DNA of 64,000 nucleotides from Prosopocoilus inquinatus (Eukaryota > Arthropoda > Insecta > Coleoptera > Lucanidae), in assembly GCA_036172665.1 (NCBI GenBank), contig CM069877.1, positions 15,897,001 to 15,961,000 of the forward strand. The letters run 5' to 3'. Below the pieces are notes generated by a model. That model saw nothing but the letters and a program-made list of their open reading frames with translations. It had not been told where the DNA came from and did not search any database. The position numbers were made by a program, and so were the translations under genes. Shown here one piece after another: positions 46,577-57,554 of this stretch. The stretch's first letter is position 1, and each line of letters starts with the position of its first letter.

Positions 46577-46930
46577 ATTACTAAGGGCCGAAATTTCGTA
46601 ATAGGACTTTAATCGTAATAGGACTTTAAATCTAAAATTACTTTAACTTAAAAATAATATGTTAGTTTCCATTTTCCATTCATTCTTAAAGTGACTTTAA
46701 ATTAAAGCTTCCTTAGGGCTGATTATGAAAACGGCCGTTAGGGCGACTTTAATTTAAAATTACATTACAATACAGAAACAAACGTGGTTTTACATTTTAA
46801 AGCAATTTAAAGTTAAGTCCTATTAAGTAAAAAGTTTGTTTAAGATTAAAACATTTTTTTACTTACATTTCTCATCGGACAAGAAACAACTTCATTTAAA
46901 TCCTATTATTAAAAACAGCTCTTTAGTAAT
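46577..46930. mobile_element. Candidate MITE with TACTAAGGGCC-like ends
   Basis: Left end TACTAAGGGCCG and right end CTCTTTAGTA are inverted with mismatches, and TAATAGGACTTTA recurs inward on both sides. The flanking sequence (AAAATCTCATATTCTGCC) also occurs at 55040 within another repeat. A truncated relative lies at about 54950-55020. Confidence 0.5.
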
Positions 46931-47132
46931 TTGATTCGATAATAAAAATCTCATATTCTGCCTACTGACTTGATCATGTATGCTAAATAAAAAAAATGCC
47001 TCCTCGTTTAGGTCACTGTAATCGAACATTACGGACTTTTTGTCAAAATAATTCATTGGAATTGATTAGCGTTTTTAAAAGTTATTTAAATACGTGTTAA
47101 TTAATTATCTTTGAAAAATATTACGTGAGAGA

Positions 47133-49600
47133 TATACTGGGTGTATCAAAAATGCGTGTGTTCATTTTAATTCATAGGAGACCTCACCAAGTTGAACAAT
47201 TTTTTTTATGGCGTTTTGAAAAAATCGTCGTTTTCTTTCTTAATTTTTTATCCGTATTTTTGAACGAACGAGTCGTTTGGTGTTTGGACTGGGCCTGCTT
47301 TCGAAAAACCATGGCAAACTTTCACAGCAGTTGTAGCGTTGACAATCGGATCAATTAAGATAGTTGTCATTCTTAAATATGCACGATTTTTTTAATCAAG
47401 AGTTAACAGACTTCGACATGAAGCAGTACCGGCCTTAGGGTGGTGCCAGAGCACAGGGGCGCCGAGGCGATAGGGCGGCGCAGCCCCGAGTCGAAAAGAG
47501 AAAAATAAATCGTCTGAATAAAACAAAGAGTCAAATAATAATATTACAAAATTATTACTTAAAAAAAAACTTAAATACCGAATCCCGCCCATGGCCATGC
47601 CATGTTTAAAAATTCTTACTTCTACTGAATCAGCTATAGTTGCCCTCACCGCCGTCGACGCCTTTGATATGACCCGAAAAGTTAATTTCTTCTGAGTTTT
47701 GATGTCTAACGTCTAACAATTAACAATGCTGGTATAGAGTGGTATCTTTTCATATTTATTTTTCTGTTTAAATTTAAATTTACTATTAGATTTTGCTGTT
47801 TGCATTTTTTGCTGTTTTAATAAACCTACATTTTACTCCCATATGTTTTTTTTATTTTTTCTTGTAATTTTTAAGGGTGCTCTCTTTCAGTCAGCTGCCC
47901 AACATCTCCGGGATTTGGCTCATTTAAACCCCAAGCCCAAGATCGTGGCAGACCTCGTCCTCGTCGTGTACTGAATGTTGAGGAATACATTTTGGATGAT
48001 GTTGCAGCTTGACCTGATACAAGTACCCGGAGACTTGCTCTTCAGCATGGCGCAGGCGTATCGCATTCGTCAGTTTGGTGAATTTTAAAAGACCAACATT
48101 TATGTCCATACCACGTGCAACGTGTTCAGTTTTTACAACCTGGTCATGCTTGTAGACGCACATTTTGCCAATGGATGGTTGAAAAAAATAATACGCAACT
48201 AAATTTTTTAAATTATTTGCTGACAACTGATTTAGGATTTACCAGAGAAGTGATATTTAATGTTCACAACACTCATTTATGAGCTGATCAAAACCCACAT
48301 GCCATAAGAGTCCATATTTTCAGCAAGAATTTTCTGTAAACGTGTGGGCTAGCATTTTTAATGGTCAACTAATTGGACCCCATATTTTACCACCTCGTCT
48401 CAATAGTGAACAATATTTGCATTTTTTTAATGGAAGTTTTTTTTTCAATTTGCCAGAGGAAATGCATTTAGAAACTAGAATAAATTTATGGTATTTGCAG
48501 GAAGGTGCTTCCTGTCACAATGTCCTGATAGAGAATGGTTGAGCAATAATTTTCTGGAACGGAACTTACGGTCCAATTTTGTGGCCCGCCAGATCGCCCG
48601 ACCTTAACCCTTGCGATTTTTTTCTGTGGAGCTATATGAAGCAACTAGTGTATGCCGTCCCAATTGAAACTAATGAATACTTGAGGAACCGGGGATGGGA
48701 TGATTCGCCGCCGCCGACTTGCCGTCGCCGATTCACCGTCGCAAATTCGTCGTACAACAATTCACCGTCGACCCAATTTACCGTCCGCCCAATTCGCCAT
48801 CGCATCTTACTGGTTTATTTAGCTTGATGAGCTTTAATACACTTTCTGATTATTTTAGATAATATCCATATATACCTACGAACTGAATGAAAATAACTAT
48901 AATTTCAGTACGTTTGAAGTAAATTAAAATGGACTTCACTATTATTTTTCTATTTCAGACCAAAATAAATTCCTAATTACAGTACGACCATCGTAAGATT
49001 ACGAACAAGTCGGTGCTGTTAGTGCACATAATCATAATTATAATATTCTCTAATCGGACCCCATTTTTTCTTAAATTTATAATTTATAACACATATTTAT
49101 AATTTTAAATGACGATCTTTCGTGAATCAATATCTCGAAAACAGTCGACTTTTGATGAACATAATTTTGGGCAGAATCTAAAAATATTAAAAACATTGGA
49201 GGGATTTTCATCATCGGAACAAAAAATACTTCCCGGAAGAACAAAATTTTTTATCTGGTTCTCTATCTATGTGTCACATTTAATTAATGAGAAATTATTT
49301 TATTTTCCATTAAATATGCTAGCTTTTTTATTTTATTTACATATAATTATCGCGTATTATTATTTGGATATGTACCTGGACGTTTTCTGACGGCGAATTT
49401 ATTGACGGCGAGTTTTCCGACGGCAAATTGTACCTACGGCGAATCGGCGAATTGGCGACGGCTAATCGGGACGGCAAATTGTCCTAGACCCTGAGGAATC
49501 GTATTAAAGACGCTGCTACAGGAATAAGGAATAATCAACCAATGCTTGAGCGAGTAAAAGATTCTTTTAATAAACGATTAAAATATTGTTAGAATTACTG
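47133..49600 (+). pseudogene. Third mariner-like element, decayed, split by an 800 bp insertion
   Basis: The left end resembles TACTGGGTGTATCAAAAATG at 47133 after TA. Coding remains on the plus strand: PRPRRVLNVEEYILDDV (47960), DTSTRRLALQHGAGVSHSSV, CPYHVQRVQFLQPGH, VNVWASIFNGQLIGPHILPP (48330), and LWPARSPDLNPCDFFLW (48580-48630); after the insertion the C-terminus resumes with RNRIKDAATG to MLERVKDSFNKRLKY (49495-49590). The middle has several stops and frame breaks. The order and motifs fit the insect mariner-like proteins that contain ARSPDLTPLDFFLWG. A hAT-like scrap (CAGTACCGGCCTTAGG, 47423) lies between the left end and the gene. The right TIR was not found. Confidence 0.7.
48692..49491. 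mobile_element. 800 bp foldback-like element with GCCGTCG subterminal arrays
   Basis: TGAGGAACCG (48682-48691) and TGAGGAATCG (49492-49501) form a 10 bp target duplication with one mismatch. The first 115 bp hold repeated blocks of the type GCCGTCG or ACCGTCG spaced by AATTC-like strings, and the last 110 bp hold the complementary GACGGCGAATT blocks, so the ends are inverted arrays. The interior contains an ORF (49109-49390) with no known domain. 9-10 bp duplications occur in Mutator-like and foldback elements; assignment is open. Confidence 0.75.
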
Positions 49601-50298
49601 TTTCTTATTGTTTTTAAGACTTATTGAAACCAGCACGTTATAAATGCAATTTCTGTAAAATTTTCATAAATGTGACATTACAACAATGGACGTTTTTATG
49701 TAACTTTTTCGTTTCTATCACAACGGAAATTTCCCCGTTTTAAACATAGGCGGCTATAAATTTTAATATGTAATATGTTTTTAATTTTAAATCAATTTAG
49801 AAAGTTTCAATGAAAACAGTCAAATAGAAAAAAATATTTAATTTAGCTAACTGCACCGCGTGTTAAAATTAACACACGTATTTCTGTGTAAAAGTATTAC
49901 TTTTCGGTAAATAATAAAATATCTGAAGCAATAATTGATCTATCTCATTATTTTATCCAATTATGAATCTTTGAAGTTTTCACTCTAAAATTGTTAAATT
50001 GAAATTAAGTTTTAGTACGTGAAATGTTGAGAATTTTCTAAAATTTTAAAAATTCAATTTGAACGGAATAAAAATAAAGTTGTTTTCAAATCTTGAGACT
50101 GTTGAGTTGAAACTAATAAAAGTTAAAAAAATGGCATCGAAAATTTGATTAATTTCCAAGATATAACAATTTTACGATTTTGACCATTTCGAAAAACAAT
50201 ATTTTCTAACAAAGTAAAAATCACTCAGATAGCGACCGATAGGTGCTAAATAGATTTTCAGATAAACAGAAATTATTGCCGTGAAGTGAAGAGCACTG
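49600..50298. repeat. Copy of dispersed repeat R2
   Basis: 49890-50280 matches 55125-55460 (AATAATTGATCTNTC, CAATTATNAATCTTTGAAG, AAGTTTTAGTACGT, CGATTTTGACCATTTCG, AATCACTCAGATAGCGAC, GATAAACAGAAATTATTGC). No ORF. Confidence 0.7.
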
Positions 50299-52251
50299 TA
50301 CAGGGTGGATTAATTTCGATGTCTCTTATGGGCATCTCCGTAACTATAAGACATAGAGAAAAACTAGTGGCCAAGTCTCGACCTCTTTTTTGGAGATTAA
50401 GGCAATAGTGTAAACAAAAACTGGCTATCTTCTTTTGCTTTCAAGTTATAGGCAAAAATTGCCAATTTTGACTTTTCGTTTCTCGGTCATATCTCGTTTA
50501 TTTCCAGAGATATTAAAAAACTGTTTAAACATCATTAGGACACTTTTTGGAATACAATTCAGTGGTGTAGTTGATTTCTTAATATTTACTTAAATTTTCG
50601 AGATATAACATAAAGTCATGTTTTTTTTAATCGAAATCGTAGTAGGCAATGCCTTCATTAAATAGAGATTTTTTTCTGTTTTCAAAAATATATATTTTGT
50701 TGGGTTTATTTTTTATAATTAATAGGAAATACTGTCCTTTTTATTATTATCCTTGCGTTAATATCCTAGTCTCAATAGGCTCGGTTCAATACGGTGCGAA
50801 TTTTTTGTTTTGAAAAAAATTTTAACGGGCTTTGAAATATTTTCACAGTTTTGACTGCGTAAATAATTTCCTATTCGCGTTAATTTGCAAAATTCCGTTT
50901 TATCGTTTTGAACGACCGTTCTGTCAAGAGCTCCTATCTGACTTTCTATTGAAAGTGAGTTTGTCATTCATCACGTGTCACAGAACATTTTAACAAGAAT
51001 ATTTAATCTATGTATTATTAAAACGCGTTATGGCCGAAAATTTATAGAAAAATTGTTCTCAATCTTTGAATGGTCAACATCGCACTCAACGTTTCAATAT
51101 CGGTTGATAGCTTCGTTAGGAAGAAACGTTGAACTTTCGTGCAATTTTCAGTGTCCGTTTAAAGGTTGAAAACAATTTTTATACAATTTCCATCGGACAA
51201 GAAACGACTTTTATAAAAAATATATAATTGAAGTCGACTCTTGTCCGACGAAATATGTGAGAGAAAATAGTTTTTAAACTTTAAAAGGGACACTGTGAAA
51301 TCGCAAAAACACTCTACGTTTCGCTATTGCTTTATAGTTTCGTCAGGAGTGAAAAAATGTAAATGAATAAGTTGTCAAGAGAAACGAAAAAGCAACATGA
51401 TTTTAAACTAAATACAAGTTGTCCGGATAAATATAAAGGTAATAATAACTAAATTAGAACTAACTTAAGGTTTCTTTTTTTGTTTCTCTTGAGTTATATT
51501 TCATTAAAAACATGAAAAACAAAAACAGATACACAAATAGTAAAATATAAATAAAATAGGACATATCAAACTAGATTTGCCTGCATTCATATTTAATAAA
51601 AACAAAAAAGCTTTTGCCAGATCGGTCGCGATGGGTGCTACATTTCTCAAACGGAATTTTGTAAAATAAAGTGAGTATGAAATTCTATACGCGGGCAAAA
51701 CTGTCTAAAGGTTTGAAAATTCGTTAATATTTAATAAAAACAAAGAAAATGTCGGCATTGCATTGAAGCCAGCCTACTGAGACTAGGGTACGCAAAGATA
51801 ATAACTAAAATGACAGTTTTTTCTATTAATTACAAAAAATAAACCCAACAAAGTATATATTTTTGAAAATAGAAAAGAAATTTCTATTTAATGAGGGCAT
51901 TGCCTACTATGATTTCTATTAAAAAAAAACATAACTTTATATTATATCTCGAAAATTTAAGTAAATATTAAAATATCAACTACGCCTCTGAATTGTATTC
52001 CAAAAAGTGTTCTAATAATATTCAAACAGTTTTTTAATATCTCTAGAAATAACCGAGATATGACCGAGAAACGAAAAGTCAAAAATGGCAATTTTTGCCT
52101 ATAAATTGAAAACAAAAGAAGATAGCCAATTTTTGTTTACACTATTGACTTAATCTCCAGAAAGGAGATCGAGACTTGGCCACTAATTTTTTTCTATCTC
52201 TGATAGTTACTGAGATGCCCATAAGAGACATCGAAGTTAATCCAGCCTGTA
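50299..52251. mobile_element. Long-TIR element W, 1953 bp
   Basis: Ends TACAGGGTGGATTAA and TTAATCCAGCCTGTA. Inverted arms of about 480-500 bp (50299-50790, 51760-52251; shared ATGCCCATAAGAGACATCG, ACTTGGCCACT, GGTCATATCTCG, GTATTCCAAAAAGTG, GCCTACTACGATTTC-like). Middle region holds two family K hammerhead-like segments. No transposase; flanking bases are not TA. Confidence 0.85.
51083..51351 (-). repeat. Two diverged family K hammerhead-like segments
   Basis: Minus 51351-51310: CACTC, CTGACGA, A, CTAT-ATAG stem II, GAAA, CGTA, GAGTG; stem I pairs 5 of 5 with a GTA triplet. Minus 51121-51083: core CTAACGA, GAAACGTT, GAGTG, with a damaged core and lost 5' strand. The first would still fold; the second would not. 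Both lie within W. Confidence 0.5.
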
Positions 52252-53008
52252 TAAGAAAAGCGTCCGTCGCCTTTTTAATACTTTGCCCGTATTGGTTACT
52301 GTTTATGTGCAAGTGAAAAAAATATTTTCTTTTCGTTTGGAAATTCATTGTTTCTCTCCGCGCCTCTTTGTGAATGCAAATAAAATCAAATCCGTTGACG
52401 TATGTAGTTGTTCCTACGCAAAGCACGATGAAATAAAGAAAGCAATCGCCTATCCAGACGTTGCTTTTAAATCAATACCGAACAACGGCATAGAGTTTCT
52501 TTTTGTGTTCAAGTCAAAATAACGTGACGTTTGAATTTGGGGGGGCGGGCGGAGTCCAGAAACGAGTAAGTTAATTTATCATAAAAATCATAAATTCGCT
52601 TTCATTCACGGGGATAACCTATTCATCAATGCGCGCACACAAAACCGACGACATTGACTGACACACAGAGTAAAATAAACAGCGGAACAAACAGCACACA
52701 AACCGGTCACACGTGACGTTTCTCCCATCGTTAAGAGCCAACTCCATCGGATTTTGTGGGCAAATATGTATAAATTGCTCTATTTTATTCCGCAGTTGAT
52801 GGCCTTTTACGGACAGTTTAATAACATGTAATCAAATCAGGCGTCAGTTTACAAAAATACGGACACGAAACGGATAGCAGATTACAAATGAGAGGCGAAA
52901 GTATTCAAATTAACTCAGGTAGCAGTTTATAAATAGGAGGCAAGAATATTCAAAATGTTTGCGTTTCCAAGTTTCGACTTGAAGTTTTAAAGGCTGCGAG
53001 GTCCTCAC
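52252..53008. other. Unique intron DNA
   Basis: No repeats or ORFs of note apart from 80-90-codon ORFs on both strands without motifs. It leads to the donor site of the Beat exon. Confidence 0.4.
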
Positions 53009-53142
53009 CTGCTGTTTGTTGACGTACCAGACGAGAACTTGCGGAGGATCCGACGGTGGAGAGGCGCACTTGGCCGTCAGAATATCCCCCACGTAGTACG
53101 AATCGTTCACTCCTTCTATTACAGGGTTTTTGGTTGGCAACG
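53009..53142 (-). CDS. Beaten-path-like protein, internal exon (Ig domain part)
   Basis: The minus-strand exon lies between acceptor CTGTTTGCAG and donor CAGGTGAGG, 134 nt: two bases completing a codon, then 44 codons starting LPTKNPVIEGVNDSYYVGD and ending LVWYVNKQQ. The pattern P-I-G, Y-GD-L-A-C, S-P, LVWYVN is the first half of an immunoglobulin-like domain: GD turn, B-strand cysteine (AKCAS) and F-type tryptophan (VWY). It closely fits the second Ig-like domain of Beat family proteins. The exit phase 0 matches the exon at 40424, which provides the paired cysteine. Upstream exons (signal peptide, first Ig domain) are outside the window or not found. Beat versus other Ig proteins: Beat is favoured because of the following exon. 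Confidence 0.75.
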
Positions 53143-53268
53143 CTGCAAACAGAACACCAGAAATGGACTAAAGTGAATCAATGTTAATTTAAAAACGACG
53201 GTCTTCGTGATTATCCTGATGAGTGGACCACCAAACAAAACAGAATAAAACAGAATCAAAAACAGAAT

Positions 53269-53372
53269 CAAGGTTGGTAGAGCTACACTATGTATTAGAA
53301 GGTTACTTTGATCCAGAGGGGCAGGTTTGGGTACCTAACTTGTTTTGTCACATCACGCAGTATAGTAACTAG
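53269..53372 (+). mobile_element. CAAGGTTG MITE, left-end fragment
   Basis: CAAGGTTGGTAGAGCT followed by ATTAGAAGGTTACTTTGAT, as in the left end at 57555; homology fades after about 100 bp. Confidence 0.7.
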
Positions 53373-54560
53373 GGCTACTGGAGCCCAGGGCAAGATTCTG
53401 ATTCTGCGCCCTCGCGAGACTCAAAATTGTGTAAGGAACTTCCTTTCTAAACGTCGGAAATCCCAACGATGCAACACCTATTTGTAAGCGTGGTCTTTTA
53501 GGCAACGAGGTCGGATTAAATTAAATGAGAATTTACTTTTCAAATTTAGACAATTATGGCAAACCTCTCTTGATTGCGCGAACCGATATGTTATCACCAC
53601 CGATGCATTAATTTAATGATAAAAGGGGCATCGGGCCAATTTGAGAAAGACAAAAATTGTATTAGAAATTCTATTCTGATGTATAATTCTTCAAATTCTT
53701 TACCCAAGCTTGATTTTCTCTAAAGGAGCGTAATTCTTGGCTCAGAGACTGTACAGGTAATAAAACCCCTCATTCGCTACAACCGATTTATTGAGCACTA
53801 ATTGAAGTTGATACCAAAACCAAATAAACAATTACATAAAATATACATCATAAAAGTGAGAAAGAAATTTTAAATAAAAGGGGACATGATGTACAAACAT
53901 AAGATTGTAATCATCCATTGCTGCCTTGCCACTCTGAGCTTCGCAACCTCCGAGTCTGGATGCCAACAGCTCGTGACAAGCTGGAGACGAAAAACTCGTA
54001 GCAATACCTTTTAGGCAAAACGGAGTAACAGAGATTGTGGGACGCCCTGGGGATCTTCGATTAGATTCCGGGCTTCGAGGTTGGGTTTCACAGCGTGTAA
54101 CATACCCAAGCACTCATTCATGTTACCCTGAAGGGGTTTCTGGGGTAGAGGTAGTCAAATTCTGTATACATAGGATCGACTTTTCCTCCTAAAAAGTAAT
54201 ATCCAACACCCAATAACTACTAACTACTGAATACTAAAGGAGCATTTGTTTCTGTGAATCACAAGTACGTCACTAAGTACGTTGCGTCTGTATGTTGAAA
54301 TCAAAATCGTTTCCTGTCGGCCGTGATCGACCAAAAATCGATTGACCGATCGATCGCAATCGACATGTTGGCCATTCCTCTTCTAGGGAATTAAACTGCT
54401 ATGGTACAAACTTTCCGCATGGTTGAACGGTCTAATTGTTTATATTCTTCCTCCTCTCCTCGCTTAGCTGCAGATGTTACCAAGGTTACTTAACTCAGAG
54501 GCAACTTTAACAAGACTTGTTAAATCTTTGTTTTACAATTAATTTAGCACGGCGGGGAAC
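53373..54560. other. Unassigned; possible minus-strand LTR near 53750-54105
   Basis: On the minus strand a stretch from TGTTACACGCTGTG (54105) to about 53757 ends GGGGTTTTATTA and has AATAAA about 40 bp before its end, like an LTR, but no target duplication or primer site was seen. The minus ORF 53832-54113 lies in it. Further on, 54330-54370 is rich in GATCGA. Confidence 0.3.
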
Positions 54561-54564
54561 GCAC

Positions 54565-55712
54565 GGTTTCTACGAGTAATGTTATCTGAAATTATTGTTT
54601 AAACTATAACGTTTCCTGTTTCTTTTCCAGTTCTTATCTACTGGGAAAGTTTACAATGAAATGAAATAGATCACGTAGTAATCCGTAGTAATCTTGAAGC
54701 AAGAATTAAATAAAAATTTCGAATAAAATATAATGTATATATAATATATAATAAAAAGACTTTCCGGGCGTATACAATTGCGGAGTCACCAAAAGAGGAC
54801 TCCAAACGTTTAAGAAATCTTTACGTATTTTTTAGATGTCAGTGATATTTGGCGTTTTTTAGGAAACCAAATTTGCTCAATGTTCTTAGCACGTTTTATG
54901 TGATGTCACTCACTTTAAGAAGAGGGAAACAAATGTATTTCTTTAGGTTAAAGTAACTTTAAATTTAAAGTCTGATTATGAAAACGGTCCTAAGTCCTAT
55001 TATTAAAAATGGCCCATTAGTAATTTGATTTGACAATAAAAATCTCATATTCTGCCTACTGATTTGAACATGTAAGCTAAATAAAAAAAATGTCTCCTAG
55101 TTTAGGTCCCTGTAAACGAACATATACTTCTCAGTAAATAATCAAATATTTTAAGCAATAATTGATCTTTCTTATTATTTTTCCAATTATAAATCTTTGA
55201 AGTTTTCACCCTAAAATTATTAAATTCTGAAATTAAGTTTTAGTACGTCAAATTTTGAGAATTTTCTGAACATTGCAAAATTCAATTCTAAAGTCAATAG
55301 ACGTTAAAAAGTGCATTAAAAATTGGATTAATTTCCGAGAAATAACAATTTTACGATTTTGACCATTTCGAAAAACGCTATTTTTTAACAAAGTAAAAAT
55401 CACTCAGATAGCGACTGATAGGGGCTAAATAGATAAATAAGATAAACAGAAATTATTGCAGCCAAACGTTTTTTTTTTTTTGAAAATCCAAATTGTTTCT
55501 ACGAGTAACGCTCTTATCTGAATCTGAAATTATTGTTTAAACTATAACGTTTCCTGTCCAGTTCTTATCTACTGGGAAAGTTTACAATAAAATGAAATAG
55601 ATCACGAAGTAATCCATAGTAATCTTGAAACCAGAACTAAATTAAAATTTCGAATAAAATATAAAATCGACTTTCCGGGCGTATACAATTGCGCCCTTTC
55701 GGATTCGTGCCC
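54565..55712. repeat. Direct repeat pair (about 210 bp) flanking repeat R2
   Basis: 54568-54778 and 55496-55695 share TTCTACGAGTAA, AAATTATTGTTTAAACTATA, GTTCTTATCTACTGGGAAAG and GACTTTCCGGGCGTATACAA. The 715 bp between contain R2 sequence (54905-55460; also 46590-47040 in part and 49890-50280). This could be an LTR-like pair or a duplication around an insertion. Confidence 0.65.
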
Positions 55713-56028
55713 ATGACGCAAGCCCCCACTACGGTGCTAACGTCACGTGATAAATTCTATTGGGCATATTAATGAAGTTTTTGCATTAATCAACAGGACC
55801 ACAGATTTGATTCAATTTTCCGTGAATTAGATTAAGCTTTAGGAAACACATTAATACTTACTTTATTTACTTCACTGTGATGGATATAAATTTCATGTGA
55901 CGTCACTGGTTACTTTTGCGGAAAGGGGTAGGGGGTGGGGGGGGGCCAAGGAAGAATCAAACTAGGAACTACGAAAGAGGGAACCTGCTAGGTCTCTCCG
56001 CTAGAATCTATCAATTTTACCAACCTTG
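55712..56028 (+). mobile_element. CAAGGTTG MITE, left-truncated copy
   Basis: Matches 57605-57852 (GTGAATTAGATTAAGCTT, TTTACTTCANTNTGATGGATA, TTACTTTTGCGG) and ends CCAACCTTG at 56028. A G-rich run (55930-55948) and extra sequence lie near the end. Confidence 0.65.
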
Positions 56029-56048
56029 AACAGAATAAATTACCGCTC

Positions 56049-56109
56049 CATCTAGGAGCTTCGCGAGTCACTTCGAAGACTTGCCGATGGAGCGATCTCT
56101 CTATAAAAG
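56049..56109 (+). promoter_or_regulatory. TATA box and upstream inverted repeat
   Basis: TATAAAAG at 56102-56109 lies 66 bp before an ATG. Just upstream, CGCTCCATC and GATGGAGCG (about 56044-56052 and 56086-56094) form an inverted repeat. Fits an insect core promoter for a secreted protein; unproven. Confidence 0.4.
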
Positions 56110-56174
56110 CAGAACTGAGTGGCGCATGAATGCAAGCAAGCAAAAACTGTTTTCAAATTCTTGGAGTTTTTGAA

Positions 56175-56285
56175 ATGACAAAAATCGCGGCGACATTATT
56201 ATTCGCAAGTCTTATCGCCGGCGATAAAATAGTTCTGTACGTTAGTTATTTAAGAGAAGCGGATCGTAAGACTTCCGCGGTGTAA
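56175..56285 (+). CDS. Candidate first exon of a small secreted protein, or 36-codon ORF
   Basis: The ATG at 56175 opens MTKIAATLLFASLIAGDK, which has a lysine and a hydrophobic core ending in small residues, like a signal peptide. The ORF ends at TAA 56283 (36 codons). A donor-like GTAAGA begins at 56266, so an exon 56175-56265 spliced to an unknown next exon is as likely as a free micropeptide. A 15-codon upstream ORF starting at 56126 stops (56171-56173) just before this ATG. No family recognised. The TATA box above supports transcription in this direction, opposite to the Beat gene. Confidence 0.4.
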   Translation: MTKIAATLLFASLIAGDKIVLYVSYLREADRKTSAV

Positions 56286-56289
56286 ACAT

Positions 56290-56640
56290 CATCTTCCGAT
56301 TAACTTCGACAGCCACAGTTTAATTTTATCGGCGTGCTCGATTCTGCTTCGATAAGTTATAAAGGGAGGGGGTCGATTGGTACGTTCACCTATTTACCTA
56401 CCCCTCTGGTCGCCTTTTCAATAGAGCAAATATTTTACCTAGCAGGTTGGTTATCACCTGAGCAATCTGACATTTAAAAAAAATTGTATACTTCTTTCGT
56501 TTTGCAACAATCGTTGCTATTTATAATTGTTATGTTTTATTTACAATCAAAATATAATTCTTATATTTTTCAAAAAACAAGTGATTCCTTCAAACTTCTG
56601 CTTATCAACAAACTAGTGCGGTCTTGTGCCGCCTAGAATA
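56290..56640. other. No gene recognised
   Basis: AT-rich after about 56400; no acceptor-plus-ORF for the candidate exon upstream could be supported. Confidence 0.35.
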
Positions 56641-57540
56641 ATTTATTTCTGGACGGACATATCATTCCTCTTCCCTTAAATGTTCAACTTCCGGGAACCT
56701 AACGAACTGGTGGAAGCGGGAACGTCAAACAATCGGTGCTGAAGTAGAAGGTTCAGGTACAACAACTGGAATGTCTTCTATTCTTTGTTGTGGCGATGCA
56801 GAACTCTTAAAGTCGGTTTGATTAGCTGCATATGATGGCTTCTCTTGATGAATTTCAGATGCCTCTCGCAAGATGAATGCAAGATTGTAAGAATCATCGT
56901 CGACGTTCTCTGAGTTGGGAACAGAACTGCAATTTGTGACTGATTTTGATGTATTCTATTTTTAGTTGTACTGACGAGGTACATCATCTTACCAATTTCT
57001 TAAACGATACGTCCTTTAACTCACGAATGCGAATTATGCGTGCAGTTTCAAGTAAACTGGATCATTGATTTTAAATCTTGTCATCCAAATACCTGCACAA
57101 GGGTTTGTAGTGAGGTGCTTCCAACACAATTGAACATTTTTTACATAATTGCGACCACGTAGAAGTTCTGCAGGTGACTTTCCAGTGTGTGGATTTGGTG
57201 TCCTACGGTATGTGTATGATAGTTTCTCTCACGCTGTTTACTACTTCGATCTTGTGCATCCTGTTGTGAAATATTGTAGCCAAAACCTTTGAACCAATCA
57301 AGACCAAAAATATTGACTGTATCGTGTGAATTTTCACAGGAAGATCCGAAGTTTTGAACTAATTTGTGCGTTGCATATAAAATATCCTTTAATTGGCACG
57401 CTTGAGTTTCAGCGATATTTAATTTGAGTGCTTGCAGCTTTGAGCGGCGGGGAACCAATTGCTTCGCATCCATCAAGTCCAATTATAGATGCAGAAGCTC
57501 CAGTCAGTGTCCATTAGAAACTTAAACTTGATTTCATTGA
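56640..57540 (-). pseudogene. Ty3/gypsy pol fragments, rearranged
   Basis: Minus-strand 57540-57141 begins FKFLMDT, then (after a frameshift) ASASIIGLDLMDAKQL as the retropepsin region, and VNIFGLDWFKGFGYN further on. It then jumps to the integrase C-terminal region, GKSPAELL-like with VKNVQLCWKH and FKINDP-like pieces (57170-57040), and a tail to 56640. Protease is thus joined to the integrase end with RT and RNase H deleted. Different from the element at 59350. Confidence 0.65.
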
Positions 57541-57554
57541 AGACTGGATCCACG

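Larger units (their letters stand above)
40425..53008 (-). other. Intron of the Beat-like gene, about 12.6 kb
   Basis: Bounded by donor CAGGTGAGG at 53008 and acceptor TTTCAG at 40425 (minus strand). It contains elements V, H6, a hAT MITE, a DD37E Tc1-type transposon, a third mariner-like element with a nested insertion, and element W. No further exon-like sequence of this gene was found within it. Confidence 0.65.

Noticed and set aside
47924..48226. Minus-strand ORF of 100 codons
   Set aside because: Antisense shadow of the mariner-like coding remains, which read sensibly on the plus strand.
49109..49390. 93-codon ORF within the 800 bp element
   Set aside because: No transposase motif; phenylalanine- and isoleucine-rich as expected from AT-rich DNA.
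53832..54113. 93-codon minus ORF
   Set aside because: No motif; lies in a possible LTR.
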